Below, one piece after another: positions 48,218 through 56,926 of a DNA stretch of 64,000 nucleotides. The stretch is taken from NCBI RefSeq assembly GCF_009733815.1, contig NZ_WNXY01000001.1:1-64000 (forward strand). Reading direction: 5' to 3'. Each line of letters opens with the position of its first letter. The first letter of the stretch is position 1. The notes beneath the pieces are model-generated. The model saw only the letters and a program-made list of their open reading frames with translations, searched no databases and was not told the DNA's origin. A program made the position numbers and the translations under genes. Source of the stretch: Pseudactinotalea suaedae (GTDB lineage: Bacteria > Actinomycetota > Actinomycetes > Actinomycetales > Beutenbergiaceae).

Positions 48218-48883
48218 GCCCGCCGGCGGTCTCGACCTCTCGTCGCGCAGCTGCGTCTCCACCAGCGACGCCAGTCGTTGCAGCGGCTGCTCGTCGTCGT
48301 CGACGCGCAGATCCAGGTCCAGCTCCGGCGGGAACCGGCGCCCGGACCGGGCTCGGGTCACGATCATCGCTGCGCTCTGCCGCCCACGCCGGTCACCGCC
48401 GGCATGCTCCCCGGCCAGCATCGCCGCGACCATGCGGCGGGCCAGCAGACCGACCGACCCGGCGTCGGCATCGGAGCCAGCGGCACCGTAGGACTCGGCG
48501 ACGGCGCGCAGCACCTCGGGCCCTGTGAGCAGGTTCCCGAGCACCACCAGGCCAGGCCGCACGAGCGCGCCGGCCCACGCGCTCGTCCCGTTCCCCGTGC
48601 GGGTGTCGGACTCGCCGGTGGGGAGCATGGCGGCGACCTGGCGCCGCTCGGCGTCGTCGTCCCACTGCGGGACGAGTGTCATGACCTCGCTCGGGCTCCG
48701 GCCCTCGGCGAGCGCGTCGAGCATCCGGGCGCGCAGCTCGCGGTTCGTCCACGCCTGGCTCGCCACCGCTCCGACCGCCGGGTCGACGGCGATCACCGCG
48801 TTGCCGACGGCGAGCGAGCGGCTCGCGACCGCGGCGCCGAGCAGTCCGCTGCCCGGGTCGGCGACCAGCAGCGTGAAGGTCAT
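48188..48883 (-). CDS. DUF1028 family protein
   Basis: This 231-residue protein has the N-terminal nucleophile hydrolase-like fold of the DUF1028 family (MTFTLLVADPGSGLLGAAVASRS, then AVASQAWTNRELRARML). Members may be amidohydrolases; none has a well-established activity to my knowledge. It is divergent from the peptide importer and shares its promoter region, so it may process the imported compound. It overlaps the regulator gene tail to tail by 30 bp. Confidence 0.88.
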   Translation of the reverse strand: MTFTLLVADPGSGLLGAAVASRSLAVGNAVIAVDPAVGAVASQAWTNRELRARMLDALAEGRSPSEVMTLVPQWDDDAERRQVAAMLPTGESDTRTGNGTSAWAGALVRPGLVVLGNLLTGPEVLRAVAESYGAAGSDADAGSVGLLARRMVAAMLAGEHAGGDRRGRQSAAMIVTRARSGRRFPPELDLDLRVDDDEQPLQRLASLVETQLRDERSRPPAGSAFERADGA

Positions 48884-48946
48884 GGGCGGGGTCCCCCAGG
48901 GCGAGACAGGTGGAGATGACGGTGGCGTGACCGGATCTCGAGGGTG

Positions 48947-48990
48947 TTGTGCCTTCGAGATGATGCTCCCATAATGAACGCAGCATCATC
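48947..48990 (+). promoter_or_regulatory. Promoter and inverted-repeat operator of the peptide importer
   Basis: TTGTGC (48947-48952) and CATAAT (48970-48975) are 17 bp apart. The 9-bp inverted repeat GATGATGCT (48959-48967) / AGCATCATC (48982-48990) embraces the -10 and the predicted start of transcription. It probably binds the XRE-cupin regulator. The lower GC content here stands out. Confidence 0.6.
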
Positions 48991-49016
48991 ACAATGAAAA
49001 CACATGGGAGCTCACG

Positions 49017-50570
49017 ATGAAGCGACGCACATTCGTCAGCGGTGTCCTGCTGATGGCCACAGGAACGGCCGCTGCCGCCTGCTCCGCGGGTGAGGGCGTC
49101 GACATCGACGGCGGCACCGGCGGCACCGACGGCGGTGCGGACGGCGGCGCCGGTGCGGTGCTCCGCGTCGCGATCGGTGGCGAGCCCGACCAGCTCGACC
49201 CCAGCAAGACCTCGGCCTACTTCAGCTTCCAGGTGCTGGAGAACGTCTTCGACACCCTCGTCGCGCCCGACGAGAACCTCGAGATGCAGCCGGCGCTGGC
49301 AGAGAGCTGGGAGACCAGCGAGGACCAGCTGACCTGGACCTTCCACCTGCGCGAAGACGTCACCTGGCACGACGGCACCGAGCTCACGGCCGGCGACGTC
49401 GTCTACACCTACAACCGGATCGTCGAGGAGGAGCTGTCGAACGCCTGGAAGTTCGGCTCCGTCACCGGCATCGACGCGCCCGACGATCTCACGGTCGTCA
49501 TCACGGTCGGAGCGCCGACCCCCAGCCTGCTCTCCAGCCTCGGGGGCTTCAAGGGCCTGGCGATCGTGCAGGAGGCGAACGTGACGTCGGGGGAGATCGG
49601 CACCAAGCCGATCGGTACCGGGCCGTTCTCGCTCACCGAGTACGCCAGCGGGGACCACATCACGCTCGCCGCCAACCCGGACTATTGGGGCGGCGCGCCG
49701 GCGCTCGGCGGCATCGAGTACCAGTTCATCTCCGAGCCCTCGACCGCGCTCGCCGCACTGCGGTCCGGGGAGATCGACTGGACCGACGTCGTCCCGCCCC
49801 AGCAGGTGGCCGAGCTCCAGGAGGACGACAGCCTGGCGGTCGGCGTCACGCCGTCGAGCGACTACTGGTACCTCGCTCTCAACCAGAAGCGCGACGCCTG
49901 GAGCGACGTCCGGGTCCGGCAGGCGATCGCCTACGCGATCGACCGCGAGGCGATCGTGCAGGCCGTCAGCTACGGCACGGCTGCGGCGAACCAGCTCGCG
50001 ATCCCGGAGGACAGCTTCTGGTACACCGAGTACTCGACGTACTCCACCGACCTGGACACCGCCACGAGCCTGCTCGCCGAGGCCGGGTTCACGGGCGGCA
50101 CGCTCGACATGCTCGCCACCAGCGACTACCCCGAGACCGTCACCGCGGCCCAGATCATCGCGTCCAACCTGGAGGCGATCGGCATCACCGTCGAGATCCG
50201 GCAACCCGACTTCTCCACCTGGCTGGACGAGCAGAACTCGGGCAACTTCGACATGCTGATGATGGGGTGGCTCGGCAACATCGATCCCGACGACTTCTAC
50301 TACGCCCAGCACCACTCCGAGGGCGGCAGCAACGCCCAGGGGTACGCCAACCCCGAGGTCGACGAGATGCTCGACGCCGCCCGCGTCGAGCTCGACCAGG
50401 ACGCCCGCAAGGACCTCTACGCCCAGGCCGCGACCACGATCGCCGACGAGTGCAGCTACATCTACCTGTACAACCCCTCCGTGATCCAGACGTGGAGCCC
50501 GGACCTCGGCGGCTACGAGGCGCGCGCGGACAGGGCGATCCGGTTCGCCACCGCCACGCTCGCCGGATGA
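49017..50570 (+). CDS. Peptide/oligopeptide-binding protein (family 5)
   Basis: This is the receptor of a DppA/OppA-type importer, 517 residues. The N-terminus has KRRTF and a hydrophobic signal with a weak lipobox ending at Cys22, then a long Gly/Asp linker. Family motifs include PDQLDPSKTSAYFS, ALAESWETSEDQLTWTFHLR and VRQAIAYAIDREAIV. Ribosome site GGGAG precedes the ATG. The family also takes up amines, nickel complexes or glycosides, so peptide is only the default guess. Confidence 0.92.
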   Translation: MKRRTFVSGVLLMATGTAAAACSAGEGVDIDGGTGGTDGGADGGAGAVLRVAIGGEPDQLDPSKTSAYFSFQVLENVFDTLVAPDENLEMQPALAESWETSEDQLTWTFHLREDVTWHDGTELTAGDVVYTYNRIVEEELSNAWKFGSVTGIDAPDDLTVVITVGAPTPSLLSSLGGFKGLAIVQEANVTSGEIGTKPIGTGPFSLTEYASGDHITLAANPDYWGGAPALGGIEYQFISEPSTALAALRSGEIDWTDVVPPQQVAELQEDDSLAVGVTPSSDYWYLALNQKRDAWSDVRVRQAIAYAIDREAIVQAVSYGTAAANQLAIPEDSFWYTEYSTYSTDLDTATSLLAEAGFTGGTLDMLATSDYPETVTAAQIIASNLEAIGITVEIRQPDFSTWLDEQNSGNFDMLMMGWLGNIDPDDFYYAQHHSEGGSNAQGYANPEVDEMLDAARVELDQDARKDLYAQAATTIADECSYIYLYNPSVIQTWSPDLGGYEARADRAIRFATATLAG

Positions 50571-50585
50571 CCTGAGCACCCACCC

Positions 50586-51551
50586 GTGTCCCTCGCCCCA
50601 CGCCAGCTGCTGGTGTTCCTCGGCCGGCGGCTGCTGTACTCGGCCGTCGTGCTGCTCGGCGTGCTCGTGCTGGTGTTCGCCCTCGTCCAGGTGGTCCCGG
50701 GCGACCCGATCCGGCTCGCGCTGGGAACCCGCTACACGGAGGAGGCGTACCAGGCGCTGCTGACGGCGTCCGGTCTCGACCGCCCGCTGCTCGAGCAGTT
50801 CGTCAGCTATCTGGGCCACGCGTTGACCGGAGATCTCGGGGTCAGCTTCCGCAGCGGCGAACCGGTCAGCGTGCTGCTGATGCGGCGGCTGCCGGCGACC
50901 CTGTCGCTCGCCGTCGTCGGGCTCGTGATCGCGTCGGTGATCTCGATCCCCGCGGGCGTCTGGTCGGCCTTGCACGAGGGACGCGCCAGCGACGCGATCA
51001 TCCGTGTCACCAGCCAGTTCGGGGTATCGGTGCCCGACTTCTGGATGGGGATGCTGTTGATCCTGCTGTTCTCGACGACGTTCGGGCTGCTGCCCTCCAG
51101 CGGGTACGTCGCGTTCTCCGACGACCCCGGGGAATGGGCCAGGCGGGTCGTCCTGCCCGGTCTCACGGTGGGCCTGGTGGCCGGTGCGATCATGACGAGG
51201 TACGTCCGAGGAGCCGTGCTCGAGGTGGCGTCGATGTCGTACGTGCGGACCGCGCGCTCGAAGGGGCTCCCGAACGGCGTCGTGGTCCGGCGCCACATCA
51301 TGCGCAACGCGCTCGTGCCGGTGCTGACCATCGCCGGCATCCAGTTCGCGAGCATCCTCGGCGGTGTCATCGTGGTCGAGGTCGTGTTCGCCTGGCCGGG
51401 GCTCGGCCGGCTGGTGTACGAGTCGGTCGCGGCGCGTGACTACTCGATGATCCAGGGCTCGGTGCTGCTGATCGCGGCGATGTTCCTCCTGGTCAACCTT
51501 CTCGTGGACGTGCTCTACGCCGTCGTGGACCCCAGGATCAGGCTCTCGTGA
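50586..51551 (+). CDS. Peptide ABC transporter permease, DppB type
   Basis: This 321-residue permease has a membrane helix at the N-terminus (about 15-37), the LVQVVPGDP motif, and the ATPase-docking loop with YVRTARSKGLP. It ends in VVDPRIRLS, typical of DppB. The GTG lies 15 bp after the receptor stop. It overlaps the next gene by four bases. Confidence 0.95.
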   Translation: MSLAPRQLLVFLGRRLLYSAVVLLGVLVLVFALVQVVPGDPIRLALGTRYTEEAYQALLTASGLDRPLLEQFVSYLGHALTGDLGVSFRSGEPVSVLLMRRLPATLSLAVVGLVIASVISIPAGVWSALHEGRASDAIIRVTSQFGVSVPDFWMGMLLILLFSTTFGLLPSSGYVAFSDDPGEWARRVVLPGLTVGLVAGAIMTRYVRGAVLEVASMSYVRTARSKGLPNGVVVRRHIMRNALVPVLTIAGIQFASILGGVIVVEVVFAWPGLGRLVYESVAARDYSMIQGSVLLIAAMFLLVNLLVDVLYAVVDPRIRLS

Positions 51552-52474
51552 GCGAGGCCCGGGACGAGCCCGTCGTCGACGAGGCATCGGCCGTCGTCGC
51601 GAGCCCGAGCGAGCCTACGCGGCTGACCGCCGTCCGGCTGCTGGCGAGCAACCCGCTCACGGTCACGAGCGCCGTCGTCCTGCTGGTCGTGGTGCTGCTC
51701 GCGCTCGCCGCGCCATGGGTGGCGCCCTACGGGATCAACGACGTCGACGTCGCCAACGCGCTGCAGCTGCCGAGCGCGGCCCACTGGTTCGGGACCGACG
51801 ACCTGGGCCGTGACGTGTTCTCGCGCGTGATCGTGGCGGCGCGGGTGTCGCTGCAGGTCGCGGTCGTCTCGGTGACGTTCGCGTTCGTCCTCGGCGTGCT
51901 GGTCGGCGTGGTCTCCGGCTACGTCGGTGGCCTCCTCGACACGGTGCTGATGCGCCTGGTCGACGTCATGTTCGCGTTCCCGGTGCTGCTGCTCGCGCTC
52001 GCGATCGTCGCTATCCTGCAACCGGGGATGGCCACGACGATGCTCGCGATCGGGATCGTCTACACGCCGATCTTCGCCCGGGTGGCGCGCGCCAGCACGC
52101 TGTCGGTGCGCCACGAGCCCTACGTACAGGTGTCGAGGACGATGGGCACCCCTGCCGCCACGATCCTGCGCACCCACGTGCTGCCGAACATCAGCGGCCC
52201 GCTGATCGTGCAGACGTCGCTCTCGCTGGCGTTCGCCATCCTCTCGGAGGCCGCACTCTCCTTCCTCGGCCTGGGGATCCAGCCCCCCGCGCCGTCCTGG
52301 GGAGGCATGCTGTTCAGCGCCCAGGGCTTCCTGGGTCAGGCGTGGTGGATGAGCGTGTTCCCCGGTGCCGCGATCTTCGTGACCGTGCTCGCCTTCAACC
52401 TGCTCGGAGACGGCTTGCGCGACGTCCTGGACCCGAAGCAGCGCACCCTCATCGAGTCCCGGAGGGCGCGATGA
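51548..52474 (+). CDS. Peptide ABC transporter permease, DppC type
   Basis: This 308-residue permease has the family motifs HWFGTDDLGRDVFSRV and the docking loop YVQVSRTMG, and ends in GDGLRDVLDPKQR. The GTG overlaps the dppB-like stop (GTGA). Confidence 0.95.
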   Translation: MSEARDEPVVDEASAVVASPSEPTRLTAVRLLASNPLTVTSAVVLLVVVLLALAAPWVAPYGINDVDVANALQLPSAAHWFGTDDLGRDVFSRVIVAARVSLQVAVVSVTFAFVLGVLVGVVSGYVGGLLDTVLMRLVDVMFAFPVLLLALAIVAILQPGMATTMLAIGIVYTPIFARVARASTLSVRHEPYVQVSRTMGTPAATILRTHVLPNISGPLIVQTSLSLAFAILSEAALSFLGLGIQPPAPSWGGMLFSAQGFLGQAWWMSVFPGAAIFVTVLAFNLLGDGLRDVLDPKQRTLIESRRAR

Positions 52475-54093
52475 GCGCGGTGCTGCGGGTCGCGGACCTG
52501 CGTGTGTCCATCGGCCGTCGGGAGATCGTCCAGGGGCTGAGCTTCGCCGTCGAGCCCGAGACGACGCTCGGGATCGTGGGGGAGTCCGGGTCCGGCAAGT
52601 CGATGACCGTGCTGGCCGCCACCGGCCTGCTGGACGCGCCCGGTGCACGCGTGAGCGGGTCGAGCGTCCTGACGACGGGGTCCGACGGCGGCCGCTCGCT
52701 CGAGCTCGTCGGTGCGCGCTCCTCGGCGTTGCGTCGGGTCCACGGCGACAAGGTCGGCTTCGTGTTCCAGGACCCGACCACCTCGCTCAACCCGCTGCTG
52801 ACGCTCGAGCGGCAGATCACCGAGTCCCTGGAGGCGCACCGCAGCCTGACCCGCCGGGCCGCCGCCGGACGTGCGCTGGAGCTGTTGGAGGCGGTCGGCC
52901 TCCCCGAGCCCGAGCAACGGCTGCAGGCCTATCCGCACCAGCTCTCCGGCGGTCAGCGGCAGCGGGTGATGATCGCGATCGCGCTGGCGTGCGACCCGGT
53001 GCTGCTCGTGGCGGACGAGCCGACGACGGCGCTCGACGTCACCACCCAGGCGCAGATCATCGAGCTGGTCCGGACCCTGCAGCGCGAGCGGGGCACCGCC
53101 GTCGTCTGGATCAGCCACGACCTCGGCGTGATCGGGCAGGTGGCCGACGACGTGCTCGTGCTCCAGCAGGGCGCACCGGTGGAGCATCGCGGCGTCGTCG
53201 AGCTCATGGACGAACCGCGGCACCCGTACACGCGTGAGCTGCTGGCCGCCCGCCCTCGGCTCGGGATGAGCGGGCCACCGCCCGTGGACGCCGAGGGTGA
53301 CGTGCTGCTGAGCGTGCGCGACCTCGACGTGCGGTTCACGGTGGCCTCGGCCGCCGGCAGGCGCACCGTGCACGCCGTCGACGGTGTCTCCTTCGACGTC
53401 CGTCGCGGCCGCACCCTGGGCATCGTGGGGGAGTCGGGGTCGGGCAAGTCGACGATCGCCAACGTGCTGACGGGCCTGGTGCGGCCGGCGGGCGGATCGG
53501 CCGAGCTGGCCGGTGAGGACGTCCTGAACCGGGCCTCGAACGACCTCCGACGCCGGATCGCGATGGTCTTCCAGGATCCCTTCTCCTCGCTCGACCCGCG
53601 GATGCGCGTGGGCGACAGCATCGCGGAGCCGTTGCGGGTGCACCAGCTGCCGAGCGATCGCCGGCCGCGCGGCGAGCGCGTCGCGGAGCTGCTGGAGCTG
53701 GTGGACCTGCCGGCCGCGTTCGCCCAGCGCTACCCGCACGAGCTCTCCGGCGGTCAGCGCCAGCGGGTCTCGATCGCACGCGCTCTCGCGCTCGAGCCCG
53801 AGCTGGTGGTCCTCGACGAGTCGACGGCGTCTCTCGACGTCTCGATCCAGGCGCGCGTGCTGGACCTGCTGCGCAGGTTGCAGGCCGAGCTCTCGCTAAC
53901 GTTCGTGTTCATCGCCCACGACCTGGCGATCGTGCAGCAGATGAGTCACGACGTGCTCGTGATGCAGCGGGGCCGGACGGTCGAGCACGCGCCCGCCGTC
54001 GAGATCTTCGCGAACCCGCAGCAGGAGTACACCCGACGTCTGCTCGCCGCGATCCCGCCCGACCGCCCACGCGCCGCCCTCCAGGACTCCTGA
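52471..54093 (+). CDS. Peptide ABC transporter ATPase, fused DppD-DppF
   Basis: Both nucleotide-binding subunits are in one 540-residue chain. The first half has Walker [11 protein letters not shown] at about 36, LSGGQRQRV and [10 protein letters not shown]. The second half has Walker [11 protein letters not shown] at about 320, [15 protein letters not shown] and [10 protein letters not shown]. The C-terminal peptide-type ATPase extensions are shortened. The ATG overlaps the permease stop. This is the only ABC transporter in the window with its own ATPase. Confidence 0.95.
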   Translation: MSAVLRVADLRVSIGRREIVQGLSFAVEPETTLGIVGESGSGKSMTVLAATGLLDAPGARVSGSSVLTTGSDGGRSLELVGARSSALRRVHGDKVGFVFQDPTTSLNPLLTLERQITESLEAHRSLTRRAAAGRALELLEAVGLPEPEQRLQAYPHQLSGGQRQRVMIAIALACDPVLLVADEPTTALDVTTQAQIIELVRTLQRERGTAVVWISHDLGVIGQVADDVLVLQQGAPVEHRGVVELMDEPRHPYTRELLAARPRLGMSGPPPVDAEGDVLLSVRDLDVRFTVASAAGRRTVHAVDGVSFDVRRGRTLGIVGESGSGKSTIANVLTGLVRPAGGSAELAGEDVLNRASNDLRRRIAMVFQDPFSSLDPRMRVGDSIAEPLRVHQLPSDRRPRGERVAELLELVDLPAAFAQRYPHELSGGQRQRVSIARALALEPELVVLDESTASLDVSIQARVLDLLRRLQAELSLTFVFIAHDLAIVQQMSHDVLVMQRGRTVEHAPAVEIFANPQQEYTRRLLAAIPPDRPRAALQDS

Positions 54094-54152
54094 CCCCTGA
54101 TCCCTGGCAGACCCGCCCCCACCCGGGACCAGCAGCTTGCGCCGCGCCCGCC

Positions 54153-54224
54153 GCCGAGTTCGCGGGTTTCCGTCTAGGTCGGTGGGCGCGCCCACCGACT
54201 TCGGCGGAGGGCACCGAACTCGGC
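54153..54224. repeat. 72-nt structured repeat, copy A
   Basis: It begins GCCGAGTTCG and ends CGAACTCGGC, so the ends pair. A perfect 16-bp palindrome GGTGGGCGCGCCCACC lies inside at 54181-54196. It aligns without gaps to copy B at 55366-55437 at about 75 percent identity by my count. It follows the importer stop by 60 bp and may also act as a terminator. Confidence 0.65.
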
Positions 54225-54251
54225 ACCAGCGACTGATGTTCAGACGGGGCG

Positions 54252-55274
54252 TCAGCGGCGCGGACGTCGGGACAGGAGCAGAGGGCGAGGTGTACGTGGC
54301 ATGCCGGAGGGGAACGCCCGCAGCAGCCGGCGCGCGCCACCGTTCGGGTCACGGCGATCGTGCTTGGTGAAGCGGAGTACCCGGGCGCCGGTCGCGTCCA
54401 CCAGCAGCTGCTCCCGGTCTGTCTGCCTCACCACCCGCTCACCCGGCCCTCGGCCGCCAGGGGTCGCTGCGTACTTGTCGACACCGTCGTACTCGGCCAA
54501 CACCGGTCTCCCGCCAGGCACCATCGACTCAGGCCACATCGCGTCCGGGTAGAAGACACCCCGCGCGGTGGCGATGGGTACCTGGAGCTCGGGTGCCGGA
54601 AGCCCTTGGACGAGCGCGAGCCAGCGAAGCCATGACTCACCCCCGAGCTCCGCGAATCCGTTCGCGTGAACGAGGACCTCGCGCGCCCGACGGACGTGCC
54701 TCACCGAACCGCGGTCGGCGAGACGCTCGAGGAGGTCGGCGCGGATCGTCTCCTGGCGCTCGGACGACTCGGCGCGGCGGAACCGTGACACCGACCCGAG
54801 CGACCGCAGCGCAGCGTCGACGATCGCCAAGGCCACCGGCGGAGAGCTCAGCAACGCACAGTCGACCGCGGTACGTTCGGCTGCCGTCACGGGCAGACCG
54901 TGCAGCCACACCACGTCCTGCTCGTCGAGGTCGGGGCAGTAGTGCCGAATCACGTCGTCGGACCTGGACTGGCCCGGACGGAACCTCTGGACGATGTGCA
55001 CCGTGTCGGTGACGGGCGCCTGCCAGGACCGGAGTGCGGCGGCGGTCTCGTGGCTGAACGCGAACGAGCACCTCAAAGAGGCGGCCACGGCCTGACACCG
55101 AGACAACACGTCGGCTTCTCGCTGCTGCCAGGGATCGACGCCGGGCGCGATCGGCTCGACATACGCACCGCGGCGAAGGCGTTCGATCTCGCCGCGTCTG
55201 AGCTCCCGGCGCAGCTGATCGAAACCGAACGTGGACGTGAGGACGACAGGGCGAGGACGCGGCAACGGCGACAT
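54252..55274 (-). CDS. AbiEi-like winged-helix protein with nuclease-like C-terminus
   Basis: This 340-residue protein has an N-terminal winged-helix region like the AbiEi antitoxin (FDQLRRELRRGEIERLRRGAYV). The middle resembles the AbiEi regulatory part (FSHETAAALRS...TDTVHIVQR). The C-terminal third looks like the DUF559/Vsr-type endonuclease fold (LAEYDGVDKYA, then DREQLLVDATGARVLRFTKHD). Such orphan proteins without an AbiEii toxin are frequent in actinobacteria; their function is unknown. It is alone on its strand between two related 72-nt repeats. The ATG at 55274 follows a GTG codon that could serve instead. Confidence 0.75.
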   Translation of the reverse strand: MSPLPRPRPVVLTSTFGFDQLRRELRRGEIERLRRGAYVEPIAPGVDPWQQREADVLSRCQAVAASLRCSFAFSHETAAALRSWQAPVTDTVHIVQRFRPGQSRSDDVIRHYCPDLDEQDVVWLHGLPVTAAERTAVDCALLSSPPVALAIVDAALRSLGSVSRFRRAESSERQETIRADLLERLADRGSVRHVRRAREVLVHANGFAELGGESWLRWLALVQGLPAPELQVPIATARGVFYPDAMWPESMVPGGRPVLAEYDGVDKYAATPGGRGPGERVVRQTDREQLLVDATGARVLRFTKHDRRDPNGGARRLLRAFPSGMPRTPRPLLLSRRPRR

Positions 55275-55319
55275 CACCCCAGGTTGTCCTGCTCGTGGGC
55301 ACAGCGGGCTGACGCGTCA

Positions 55320-55363
55320 GGGGTGCTGTGGACGGCGGCGCATCGGAGTGCGCTTGTGGACAG
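55320..55363 (+). repeat. Dispersed element with two TGTGGACA boxes, copy 3
   Basis: GCTGTGGACGGCGGCGCATC then GG-agtgcgct-TGTGGACAG. The boxes at 55327 and 55355 are 28 bp apart. It starts about 45 bp upstream of the AbiEi-like gene, in its promoter region. Confidence 0.6.
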
Positions 55364-55365
55364 CT

Positions 55366-55437
55366 GCCGAGTTCGGTGAATGCCGTCGAGATCGGCTGGT
55401 GCACCCACCGCGTTCGACGGCGACCACCGAACTCAGC
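55366..55437. repeat. 72-nt structured repeat, copy B
   Basis: It begins GCCGAGTTCGGTG and ends CACCGAACTCAGC, complementary over 13 bp with one mismatch. It has the same length as copy A at 54153. The two copies flank the AbiEi-like gene. Confidence 0.65.
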
Positions 55438-55440
55438 GCT

Positions 55441-55477
55441 GCAGGGGCGGGGCCAGGCTGCGCAGGGGCGGGGCCAG
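55441..55477 (+). repeat. Short tandem direct repeat
   Basis: GCAGGGGCGGGGCCAG occurs at 55441-55456 and again at 55462-55477, separated by five bases. It directly follows repeat copy B. Nothing else is recognisable between here and the rpsB promoter. Confidence 0.6.
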
Positions 55478-55573
55478 CTGGGACGTGGCCGCAAGGTGCG
55501 TGTGGGAGGCGGATGTGATCGGGCGCGTGGGAGGGGGCGGACACCGGTGCGAGGTGGGGCTGCGGGCGTCGGG

Positions 55574-55829
55574 TAGGATGGGCGCTGCAGTCGGTGAGTC
55601 CTCGGACGAACCGGCTGACATCGCGCGCTCATGTACCGCCTCCTCGGCGGTGGCCGCACGGCGAGGTCCGGGAGTGATCCCGGGGCCGCACGGTCATGAG
55701 CACCAGGCGGTCCATCGCCCGATGGGCCGACACAACCGAGTTCGTGCCCGCGCGCCGACGGGATTCCCGCCGGCGCCCGAGCACCAGATCAGCGTGAGGG
55801 CGGATCGCCCCGCGCCGGAAGGACGAGCC
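55574..55829 (+). promoter_or_regulatory. rpsB promoter -10 and long 5' leader
   Basis: TAGGAT (55574-55579) is the best -10 candidate. From there to the rpsB ATG are about 245 nt without a gene. The leader contains several GC-rich pairings (for example around 55640-55690 and GCCGACGGG/CCCGCCGGC near 55757-55775) and ends in GGAAGGA. A long leader before rpsB fits autogenous control by ribosomal protein uS2, known in other bacteria, but I do not recognise the specific fold. Confidence 0.4.
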
Positions 55830-56894
55830 ATGGCCGTCGTCACCATGCGTCAGCTCCTCGAGAGCGGCGTCCACTTCGGGCACCAGACCCGTCGTTGGAA
55901 CCCCAAGATGAAGCGCTTCATCTTCACCGAGCGCAACGGCATCTACATCATCGACCTGCAGAAGTCGCTCGCCGACATCGACCGCGCGTTCTCCTTCGTC
56001 AAGGAGACCGTGGCGCACGGCGGCACGATCCTGTTCGTCGGCACCAAGAAGCAGGCGCAGGAGGCCGTCGCCGAGCAGTCCACGCGCGTGGGCATGCCCT
56101 ACGTGAACCAGCGCTGGCTGGGCGGCATGCTGACCAACTTCGGCACCGTCAACAAGCGGCTGCAGCGCCTCAAGGAGCTCGAGGAGGTCGACTTCGACGA
56201 CGTCGCGTCCTCCGCCTTCACCAAGAAGGAGCTGCTGATGCAGCGCCGTGAGCGCGACAAGCTCGCCCGCACCCTGGGCGGCGTCCGCGACATGGCCAAG
56301 GTGCCCTCGGCCGTCTGGGTCGTCGACACCAAGAAGGAGCACCTCGCCGTCGCCGAGGCGCGCAAGCTCAACATCCCGGTCGTCGCGATCCTCGACACCA
56401 ACTGCGACCCCGACGAGGTCGACTTCCCAATCCCGGGCAACGACGACGCCATCCGCGCCGTCGCGCTCCTCACGCGTGTGATCGCCGACGCCGTGGCCGA
56501 GGGCCTGGTCGCCCGCGCCGGTGGCGGCAGCACCGGTGGCACCACCGCCGCCGAGCCGCTGGCCGAGTGGGAGCGCGAGCTCCTCCAGGCGCACGAGGCC
56601 GAGGCAGCCGCCGCCGGCACCGCTCCCGCCGAGGCTGCAGCGCCGGCTACCGAGGCTCCGGCCGAGGAGACCGCTGCTCCGGCCGCGACCGAGGAGACCG
56701 CTGCGGAGGAGACCACCGAGGCCCCGGCCGCTCCGGTCGCCGCCGAGGAGGCCGCTGCCGAGGAGACCACCGAGGCTCCGGCCGCTTCCGAGCAGACCGT
56801 TGCCGACGCGATCGCCGAGCCGGTCCCGGCCGAGGCGCCGGTCGCTGTCCAGGCTCCGGCCGACGAGGCCACCCAGACCGCCGACAAGGCCTGA
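55830..56894 (+). CDS. rpsB: Small ribosomal subunit protein uS2 with long acidic tail
   Basis: This is a 30S component. Residues 1-235 are the conserved uS2 domain ([61 protein letters not shown]). About 120 residues of Ala/Glu/Pro/Thr repeats follow (units like EETTEAPAA), giving 354 residues. The ATG at 55830 follows GGAAGGA. The frame is open far upstream, but that is leader. It is followed by tsf as in most bacteria. Confidence 0.97.
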   Translation: MAVVTMRQLLESGVHFGHQTRRWNPKMKRFIFTERNGIYIIDLQKSLADIDRAFSFVKETVAHGGTILFVGTKKQAQEAVAEQSTRVGMPYVNQRWLGGMLTNFGTVNKRLQRLKELEEVDFDDVASSAFTKKELLMQRRERDKLARTLGGVRDMAKVPSAVWVVDTKKEHLAVAEARKLNIPVVAILDTNCDPDEVDFPIPGNDDAIRAVALLTRVIADAVAEGLVARAGGGSTGGTTAAEPLAEWERELLQAHEAEAAAAGTAPAEAAAPATEAPAEETAAPAATEETAAEETTEAPAAPVAAEEAAAEETTEAPAASEQTVADAIAEPVPAEAPVAVQAPADEATQTADKA

Positions 56895-56926
56895 CAACTT
56901 CCACGAGAGGAACAGGGGCTCACCAC

